DNA from: Candidatus Colimonas fimequi
GTDB taxonomy: Bacteria > Bacillota > Clostridia > Peptostreptococcales > Anaerovoracaceae
Assembly (NCBI GenBank): GCA_018065295.1
Contig: JAGHTQ010000048.1
Location: 1 to 6,589 of the forward strand
Direction of reading: 5' to 3'
DNA: 6,589 nucleotides
Position 1 is the stretch's first letter. Every line of letters begins with the position of its first letter. Positions 1 to 3,617 of the stretch are shown in pieces. The notes beneath the pieces are model-generated. The model was not told the origin of the DNA. It made no database searches and was given only the letters and a program-made list of their open reading frames with translations. Made by a program: the position numbers and the translations under genes.

Positions 1-157
1 TCTCTACACTGTGGTGAGTCTGGTCATACTTAGTAATGACGAAAGGATCCTTGCCAGCTTCCTGCAGATCAGCCAGCTTCTGTCTTCTAACCTTACGCAG
101 CTGGTTCAGGTCTGGTTCCTGAGCCTGATTCTGCTGATTGTTCTTAACTTCTGCCAT
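1..157 (-). CDS. lysS: Lysyl-tRNA synthetase (class II), N-terminal fragment cut by the window edge
   Basis: Only the first 52 codons are visible, and the gene runs off the left edge. The protein begins MAEVKNNQQNQAQ, a Gln/Asn-rich leader, followed by a Leu/Arg helix (LNQLRKVRRQKLADLQ), then EAGKDPF and a TKYDQTHHS stretch. This helix followed by G-x-x-P-[FY] is the usual start of bacterial class II LysS, just before the OB-fold anticodon-binding domain. The full enzyme charges tRNA-Lys with lysine in the cytoplasm. The ATG at 157 is preceded by AAGGAG (163-168) at 5-nt spacing. It lies 18 nt downstream of the greA stop on the same strand, so the two are almost certainly co-transcribed, a common arrangement in Clostridia. 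The catalytic domain is outside the window, so activity cannot be judged here. Confidence 0.9.
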   Translation of the reverse strand, partial: MAEVKNNQQNQAQEPDLNQLRKVRRQKLADLQEAGKDPFVITKYDQTHHSVE

Positions 158-175
158 TGTTTCTCCTTGCCCTAA

Positions 176-661
176 TTATCTCTCAATGTTAATAATTTCG
201 TATCTGAGGAATCCGTCTGGTACTTCGATAGTAACAACGTCGCCTACCTTATGTTCCAGAAGTCCCTTACCTACTGCTGATTCGTTTGAAATCTTGCCAT
301 TGAAAGGATCTGATTCTGTTGCACCAACGATTGAGTATACTTCGATTTCGTCTTCATCGATGTCCTTGATTGTTACAGTCAGACCAACGCTTACTACGTC
401 ACCCTTCATGTCTTCTTCGCTTACGATTCTAGCCTTCTTCATCATCTGCTCAAGCTTGTCGATTCTTTCTTCCAGCTCAGCCTGTTCGTTCTTAGCTGCA
501 TCGTATTCAGCGTTTTCACTAAGGTCACCATATGAGATAGCTTCCTTCAGTCTAGCAGCAACTTCTGCTCTTCTTACTGAAATCAGTTCTTCATGTTCAG
601 CAACGATCTTGTCATAACCCTCTTGAGTTAACAGCATTTCATCAATTCTATTATCAGCCAT
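176..661 (-). CDS. greA: Transcription elongation factor GreA
   Basis: This 161-residue protein has the usual GreA length. GreA enters the RNA polymerase secondary channel and stimulates cleavage of backtracked RNA. Residues about 10-80 form the antiparallel coiled coil. Its tip carries GDLSENAEYDAAKNEQ (45-60), with the conserved acidic pair D46 and E49 that corresponds to D41/E44 of the E. coli protein. Residues about 85-161 form the FKBP-like C-terminal domain, which includes IVGATESDPFNGKISNESAVG (an active-fold signature of the family) and ends in VPDGFLRYEIINIER. The ATG at 661 is preceded by AAAGGAG (about 670-676), and a consensus promoter lies about 60 bp upstream. The stop is 18 nt before lysS, indicating a greA-lysS operon. 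A second paralogue (GreB or a Gfh factor) is unlikely given the D/E tip and the basic patch. Confidence 0.97.
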   Translation of the reverse strand: MADNRIDEMLLTQEGYDKIVAEHEELISVRRAEVAARLKEAISYGDLSENAEYDAAKNEQAELEERIDKLEQMMKKARIVSEEDMKGDVVSVGLTVTIKDIDEDEIEVYSIVGATESDPFNGKISNESAVGKGLLEHKVGDVVTIEVPDGFLRYEIINIER

Positions 662-719
662 TTTAATTTCTCCTTTCGGCTTGCTATCGCTTGAATTCGA
701 CTATCTGTCGCACCGAATA

Positions 720-749
720 ATTATACTATTTTTAAACCAATCTTGTCAA
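720..749 (-). promoter_or_regulatory. Sigma-A promoter of greA-lysS
   Basis: On the minus strand, TTGACA (749-744) and TATAAT (725-720) are separated by 18 bp. Both hexamers match the vegetative sigma consensus exactly. The predicted transcription start is near 713, giving a leader of about 50 nt before the greA ATG. The leader has only a weak 4-bp hairpin (CGAC...GTCG) and no recognisable riboswitch or T-box. Confidence 0.85.
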
Positions 750-769
750 CGTTGGAATCCCTTGTATTA

Positions 770-798
770 TTGACATTTAGCCGTTCTGATGGTATGCT
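770..798 (+). promoter_or_regulatory. Sigma-A promoter with extended -10 for the HAD hydrolase gene
   Basis: On the plus strand, a consensus -35 TTGACA (770-775) is followed after 17 bp by TATGCT (793-798). A TG dinucleotide at 790-791 gives the extended -10 form TGnTATGCT. The predicted start is near 805, leaving a leader of about 28 nt that contains GGAGGT (822-827) before the ATG at 833. The -35 box is only 20 bp from the divergent greA -35, so the two promoters are back-to-back. Confidence 0.75.
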
Positions 799-832
799 CG
801 ACAAGTAATTATGATTAAATTGGAGGTAACTC

Positions 833-1471
833 ATGAAAATAAGCGGAGCAATCATAGATCTGGACGGTACACTCCTTGATTCAACAGAAATGTGGAAGGG
901 CGTTGCAGCCAGATACATCATGTCACTGATGAAGATGCCTGAACCAGATATCTGGGAACAGACTAAGGACATGACTATTCCAGTACTCAGTCACTACCTG
1001 AAGGAAGAGTACAGAATTGCTACAACAGAAGATAAAATCGCTAAGGGATTCAACACTATTCTCCGTGAGAACTACATTGAGAGCGTAGACATCAAGGAAT
1101 ATGTTCCTATCGTTTTAGAGAAGTACAAGCAGAGAGGTGTTCAGATGGCAATCACAACATCAACTGCTTATCACATCGTTGACGAAATCCTGGCTAGACT
1201 TGGTATCCGTGACTACTTCAAGTACATCGTTACTACTGAGAGAACTGACTCTAAGGAACACACAGAACTTTTCCATGACGCACTCAACGCGCTGGGAACA
1301 CCTGTAGAAGAAACAGTAGTAATCGAAGACGGTATGATCGGTATCCGTACTGCCAAGGAAGCTGGTCTCTACGTTATCGCTATGCATAACGAAGAGTTCG
1401 CTGATGAAGAAGAAGAAATCCGCAATGTTGCAGATGAATATATCTACAGCTTCAAGGAACTGCTGAAGTAA
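833..1471 (+). CDS. HAD-superfamily hydrolase, beta-phosphoglucomutase-like subfamily
   Basis: This 212-residue cytosolic protein is probably a small-molecule phosphatase or a phosphomutase relative. Motif I is DLDGTLLDS (9-17): D9 would be the aspartyl nucleophile and D11 the acid/base. An alpha-helical cap follows at about 17-85. Motif II is ITTST (107-111), and the motif III lysine is probably K141 in DSKEHTELF. Motif IV is VVIEDGMIGIRTAKEAG (162-178), with Mg-binding E165 and D166. The usual KPxPDxF after motif III and EDS in motif IV are altered here (KEHTELF and EDG), so the substrate cannot be inferred from the closest characterised members. The C-terminus is acidic (DEEEEI). The ATG at 833 follows GGAGGT at 5-nt spacing. 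It is the only plus-strand gene, is divergent from greA, and is monocistronic with its own terminator. Assignment to the superfamily is firm; the function is open. Confidence 0.9.
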   Translation: MKISGAIIDLDGTLLDSTEMWKGVAARYIMSLMKMPEPDIWEQTKDMTIPVLSHYLKEEYRIATTEDKIAKGFNTILRENYIESVDIKEYVPIVLEKYKQRGVQMAITTSTAYHIVDEILARLGIRDYFKYIVTTERTDSKEHTELFHDALNALGTPVEETVVIEDGMIGIRTAKEAGLYVIAMHNEEFADEEEEIRNVADEYIYSFKELLK

Positions 1472-1507
1472 GCGGTGCGATGCCAGACCTAAAGGACTGG
1501 CACACGC
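1472..1507 (+). repeat. Palindromic repeat, long form, copy 1
   Basis: This is a 36-nt imperfect palindrome. It starts GCGGTGCGATGCCAG, has a CCT-AA-AGG centre and ends CTGGCACACGC. TGCCAG pairs with CTGGCA, CCT pairs with AGG across an A/A mismatch, and the outer GCG pairs with CGC with bulged bases on the left arm. It begins at the base after the HAD stop codon, so it lies in the 3' UTR of that gene. It matches copies 2 and 5 except for one loop base in copy 2. REP-like behaviour is an inference. Confidence 0.85.
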
Positions 1508-1517
1508 GAAATAACAA

Positions 1518-1553
1518 GCGGTGCGATGCCAGACCTGAAGGACTGGCACACGC
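1518..1553 (+). repeat. Palindromic repeat, long form, copy 2
   Basis: This is a second 36-nt copy in the same orientation, 10 nt after copy 1. It differs from copy 1 only at the loop (CCTGAAGG instead of CCTAAAGG). The shared left flank AAGCGG suggests that the unit may include two more bases. It would fold as a second hairpin in the HAD 3' UTR, just ahead of the terminator. Confidence 0.85.
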
Positions 1554-1570
1554 AATAATACAAAAATCAA

Positions 1571-1596
1571 GGGAAGTCAAATGACTTCCCTTTTTT
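1571..1596. terminator. Rho-independent terminator between convergent genes, probably bidirectional
   Basis: GGGAAGTCA (1571-1579) pairs perfectly with TGACTTCCC (1582-1590) and is followed on the plus strand by six T (1591-1596), which terminates the HAD transcript. On the minus strand the same stem is followed by TTGATTTTTG, a weaker T tract suited to ending the azlD transcript, whose stop codon is only 13 bp away. Confidence 0.88.
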
Positions 1597-1602
1597 AGTA
1601 TC

Positions 1603-1926
1603 TTAAATTATCTGTATTAATACCATATACACCACGGTGCCTGCCAGAATTGAGAGAAGTGAGTTATGCTTCACCCTTTGCAAAATTGCGGTGAATACAA
1701 CGGCGATAGCCGCCGGAACCACTTCGCTCATGTTAGTGATGTGAGTGCCTTTAAGGCAAAAGACTACCAGCATACCCATAATGGCGTAAGGCAACACGTT
1801 GCCCAGCCAGATAATGTATTCTGGCGTCTTGCGTTCACCGTTCCAGATGATGAACGGTAAGCTTCTAAGTCCTATGGTAACAATCGAAGCGACTGCAATG
1901 ACCAGTACTACGTGAGTATCAAACAT
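1603..1926 (-). CDS. azlD: AzlD family branched-chain amino acid export subunit
   Basis: AzlD is the small membrane partner of AzlC in a two-component exporter linked to branched-chain amino acids (AzlCD of Bacillus; BrnFE in Corynebacterium). The protein has 107 residues and about four hydrophobic segments (roughly 5-24, 38-58, 68-84, 89-107). Family features are IGLRSLPF (18-25), LGNVLPYAIMGML (41-53) and the C-terminal NSLLSILAGTVVYM (88-101). I chose the ATG at 1926 rather than the in-frame ATG at 1965, because GGAGGTGAG sits just upstream of 1926 and the usual family start is hydrophobic right away. The longer form would add 13 residues overlapping azlC. The start overlaps the azlC stop by 8 nt (AATGTTTGA), which implies translational coupling. 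The gene ends next to a bidirectional terminator. The substrate is inferred from the family and not from this sequence. Confidence 0.88.
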   Translation of the reverse strand: MFDTHVVLVIAVASIVTIGLRSLPFIIWNGERKTPEYIIWLGNVLPYAIMGMLVVFCLKGTHITNMSEVVPAAIAVVFTAILQRVKHNSLLSILAGTVVYMVLIQII

Positions 1927-2650
1927 TCGCCTCACCTCCAGACTTATCATCCTGAAGAGTGTCACCGATGAAGCCTAATCTTTTGCATACCGTAAGTACG
2001 ATAGTGATGCCGATCATGGCAGGAATCAGAAAACTCGCTGGGCCCCAGATGATCAGGCAGATCAGCGTAACACCGACTCCTGTGATAGCCGGAATGTGGT
2101 TCTTAACCGCACCCCACTGCTCTACGAAAGCAGCCACAAAGAGCGCAGTCATTGAGAACTCGATACCTGCGAAATCGTAGGTTACGGCACCGCCAAGAAT
2201 GGAACCGATAAGGCTGCCGATAATCCAGTAGCTCTGGCAAAATGCGCTGAGGAAGAAACAGTATCTGTTCTTTTCTACGCCTTCTGGCAGTCCTTTGTCG
2301 TCCACATCGCAGACGATGGAATAAACCTCGTCAGTGAGGCCGAATATGGTGTACGGCTTCAGCTTGCCAAGGTCCTTATAGGACTCGACCATGGAGATAG
2401 AATAAAACAAGTGTCTTGCATTTACCATCAGCGTAGTCAGGCCCACGGTAATGAGATTGGCGCCGCCAGTTAGCAGGTCAACAGCAACGTACTGCATTGA
2501 GCCTGCGTATATGAACACGCTCATGGCCAGAGCCCATATCGGCCCATAGCCACCAGCATCAAGAAGGATCCCGAATCCAGTGCCCAGTACAATGTACCCG
2601 GCCATGATTGGAATACTTCTAACAAAAGCATATTTAATCGTTTTTCCCAT
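1919..2650 (-). CDS. azlC: AzlC family branched-chain amino acid exporter, large subunit
   Basis: This 243-residue polytopic membrane protein has the usual AzlC length. Conserved family motifs are visible in order: AGSMQ (49-53) at the end of a hydrophobic helix, VNARHLFYS (76-84), FGLTDEVYS (103-111), and WIIGSLIG in the next membrane span. Later hydrophobic segments cover about 165-190 and 190-225, followed by a short polar cytoplasmic tail (GDTLQDDKSGGEANV). Together with AzlD it would form the inner-membrane exporter; known members move branched-chain amino acids or analogues. The ATG at 2650 overlaps the TAA of the preceding gene by one base (TAATG). The best ribosome-binding site (GAGGAG) lies inside the upstream gene at a rather long spacing, so re-initiation from the upstream gene is likely. 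No azlB-type Lrp regulator is present in the window. Confidence 0.95.
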   Translation of the reverse strand: MGKTIKYAFVRSIPIMAGYIVLGTGFGILLDAGGYGPIWALAMSVFIYAGSMQYVAVDLLTGGANLITVGLTTLMVNARHLFYSISMVESYKDLGKLKPYTIFGLTDEVYSIVCDVDDKGLPEGVEKNRYCFFLSAFCQSYWIIGSLIGSILGGAVTYDFAGIEFSMTALFVAAFVEQWGAVKNHIPAITGVGVTLICLIIWGPASFLIPAMIGITIVLTVCKRLGFIGDTLQDDKSGGEANV

Positions 2651-3051
2651 TAGCCCAGATACTCCTCAAGGAATTCTACTGCATCTTCGATGCAACCCTG
2701 GCAGCTGCGAAGTACAACTCCAGTGTCAACGCCCTTGATTTCGCGGCAGATAACTGAGCCGTTCTTCTCCTGGAACTTCTTAGTCAGGACCTTCATGTCC
2801 GCATAGCAGTCCTTCTTAGTCTTAGGTGTTTCCATGTTACCGTCTGACTTATTCATTCCAACAACTGCGGCCATTGCTGATACAGCACCGCAGGTACCCA
2901 TTGTACCCATACCGAAGCCGAATGATTCCATGATTTCGTAAACTGTCTTCTCGTCTCTGCCCAGGTCTTCTGCGAATACGCACGCTACAACCTGTGCACA
3001 GTTGCATCCTTTGTCATGAAGAGCGATTGCTCTTGCCTTCTTATATGACAT
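2650..3051 (-). CDS. C_GCAxxG_C_C family cysteine-rich protein, possibly redox or metal-binding
   Basis: This soluble 133-residue protein has eight cysteines (16, 18, 24, 54, 82, 102, 117, 120). The layout matches the C_GCAxxG_C_C family: an N-terminal CNCAQ, then FGFGMGTMGTCGAVSAM (44-60) holding the core CGAxx motif, a middle cysteine in KKDCYADM, an ICREI cysteine, and a C-terminal CQGCIEDAVEFLEEYL. The final motif glycine is replaced by alanine (A59). The family is widespread in anaerobes, has no firmly established activity, and is often suspected of binding metal or a cofactor through these cysteines. There is no signal peptide or membrane segment. The ATG at 3051 has GGAGGT (3057-3062) at 5-nt spacing. 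It is the first gene of an operon with azlC and azlD, with a 1-nt overlap into azlC. Its leader is packed with palindromic repeats. Confidence 0.87.
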   Translation of the reverse strand: MSYKKARAIALHDKGCNCAQVVACVFAEDLGRDEKTVYEIMESFGFGMGTMGTCGAVSAMAAVVGMNKSDGNMETPKTKKDCYADMKVLTKKFQEKNGSVICREIKGVDTGVVLRSCQGCIEDAVEFLEEYLG

Positions 3052-3073
3052 GTTTTACCTCCGATCAATAGGA

Positions 3074-3104
3074 GCGGTGCCAGGACTGAAGTCCTTGCAC
3101 ACGC
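3074..3104 (+). repeat. Palindromic repeat, short form, copy 3
   Basis: This is a 31-nt palindrome with the same ends as the long form (GCGGTGC and GCACACGC) but a shorter interior: AGGACT, a GA loop, and AGTCCT. GCG/CGC, GTGC/GCAC and AGGACT/AGTCCT pair, with one bulge and one C/T mismatch, giving about 13 bp. It lies 11 nt upstream of the ribosome-binding site of the C_GCAxxG_C_C gene, inside its presumed leader. Confidence 0.8.
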
Positions 3105-3120
3105 GGATAAATATAAGGGA

Positions 3121-3196
3121 GCGGTGCCAGGACTATTATGCGGTGCGATGCCAGACCTAAAGGACTGGCACACGCAATTAATAGATCGGCACACGC
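3121..3196 (+). repeat. Split short-form palindromic repeat (copy 4) interrupted by copy 5
   Basis: The left arm GCGGTGCCAGGACT (3121-3134) is identical to the left arm of copy 3 and, like it, is preceded by GGA. It stops exactly where the hairpin loop should be. After a complete long-form unit (3140-3175) and AT-rich flanks, a degenerate right arm ending GGCACACGCGG (3188-3198) appears. The simplest reading is a short-form copy interrupted at its loop by a long-form copy. Confidence 0.6.
3140..3175 (+). repeat. Palindromic repeat, long form, copy 5
   Basis: This 36-nt unit is identical base for base to copy 1 at 1472-1507, more than 1.6 kb away, although the flanks differ. It has AT-rich borders (ATTAT on the left, AATTAAT on the right). 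It sits between the two halves of a short-form copy. Confidence 0.85.
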
Positions 3197-3207
3197 GGAT
3201 TCTATAG

Positions 3208-3239
3208 CTAAAGAAAAGGCTGCCACATATGTGACAGCC
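3208..3239 (-). terminator. Rho-independent terminator downstream of the DUF1292 gene
   Basis: On the minus strand GGCTGTCACA (3239-3230) pairs with TGTGGCAGCC (3227-3218) as ten base pairs including one T-G wobble, with a TA loop. TTTTCTTT (3217-3210) follows. The plus strand has no T tract after the stem, so the terminator acts leftward. It ends the carboxypeptidase-uvrC-DUF1292 unit and separates it from the C_GCAxxG_C_C-azlCD operon. Confidence 0.87.
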
Positions 3240-3264
3240 CAATATCTAATCGCGTCAAAATAGA

Positions 3265-3534
3265 TTATGCTTCTTCTACAGCCAGCTTCTCGAATTCAGC
3301 AACAACCTTGTTGAATTCTTCTTCGTCTTCGATGTCGATCAGTTCATAATCTTCGTCGAATTCCTTGTAACCGTAGATGTAAACATCTTCAGTGCCCAGT
3401 GGGTTCAGTGCGATGTATTCCTTACCAAATGCGTCAAATACGCCCAGGATACCACATTCTTCTTCTACGCCATCATCAAATTCCAGAGTGATGATATCTT
3501 CTTCTTCGTATCCATATAATTCTTTCTTAGCCAT
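3265..3534 (-). CDS. DUF1292 family protein, small acidic cytosolic protein
   Basis: This 89-residue, strongly acidic protein begins MAKKELYGYEEEDIITLEFDDGVEEECGI and continues with FGKEYIALNPL and VYIYGYKEF, ending in an acidic helix. The pattern of beta strands carrying 'I-T-L-x-[DN]-G', then 'Y-I-x-L-x-P', is that of DUF1292 (YrzB-like) proteins of Bacillota, whose function is unknown. I start it at the ATG at 3534, which has GGAGG with 5-6 nt spacing. An in-frame TTG at 3546 lies within the ribosome-binding region and is unlikely to be used. It lies 83 bp downstream of uvrC, with a possible promoter and a palindrome in between, and a strong terminator follows it. In other Bacillota the family is usually next to the Holliday-junction resolvase YqgF, which is not seen here. 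Confidence 0.85.
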   Translation of the reverse strand: MAKKELYGYEEEDIITLEFDDGVEEECGILGVFDAFGKEYIALNPLGTEDVYIYGYKEFDEDYELIDIEDEEEFNKVVAEFEKLAVEEA

Positions 3535-3555
3535 TTTATCCTCCAAAGTTATTCC

Positions 3556-3570
3556 TTACGTTAAACGTAA
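3556..3570. promoter_or_regulatory. Perfect 15-bp palindrome in the DUF1292 leader, possible operator
   Basis: TTACGTT-A-AACGTAA has perfect 7-bp half-sites around one central base. The single-base centre cannot form a good RNA hairpin loop, so a protein-binding site on DNA is more plausible. It lies just downstream of the predicted start of transcription and about 10 bp before the ribosome-binding site of the DUF1292 gene, where a bound repressor could block transcription. No regulator gene is present to support this. Confidence 0.35.
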
Positions 3571-3585
3571 CTTAGATTCACCTAT

Positions 3586-3614
3586 AATGTAACACTTGTA
3601 CCAGTAATTAGCAA
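3586..3614 (-). promoter_or_regulatory. Possible extended -10 promoter for the DUF1292 gene
   Basis: On the minus strand TTGCTA (3614-3609) is followed after 17 bp by TACATT (3591-3586). A TG sits one base upstream of the -10, giving TGTTACATT. Each hexamer matches consensus at four of six positions. It lies immediately after the uvrC stop, and the gene could also be read through from uvrC, since no terminator separates them. Confidence 0.4.
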
Positions 3615-3617
3615 CGT

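Noticed and set aside
138..617. Plus-strand 159-residue open frame over greA
   Set aside because: It is the antisense shadow of a clear greA gene. It is Ser/Leu-rich without family features and has no ribosome-binding site.
1472..1553. Two 36-nt partly palindromic repeats that resemble a mini CRISPR array
   Set aside because: The gap between the units is only 10 nt, too short for a spacer. Further copies are dispersed and vary in length, and no cas gene is present.
1160..1570. Minus-strand 136-residue open frame across the HAD gene and the repeats
   Set aside because: It is antisense to a well-supported gene and its start lies in the repeat and terminator region. The protein has no recognisable motif.
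1927..1965. Longer azlD start at 1965
   Set aside because: It would overlap azlC by 47 nt without its own ribosome-binding site. GGAGGTGAG precedes the ATG at 1926.
3086..3120. TATATT in the C_GCAxxG_C_C leader as a promoter -10
   Set aside because: The hexamer 17 bp upstream (TAATAG) does not resemble a -35 box, so I could not support a promoter here.
2985..3242. Minus-strand 85-residue open frame across the repeats and terminator
   Set aside because: Its sequence is made of translated palindromic repeats and a terminator hairpin, and it overlaps the start of a real gene in another frame.
3535..3546. TTG start adding four residues to the DUF1292 protein
   Set aside because: The TTG falls within the TTGGAGG ribosome-binding region itself. 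The ATG at 3534 has ideal spacing.
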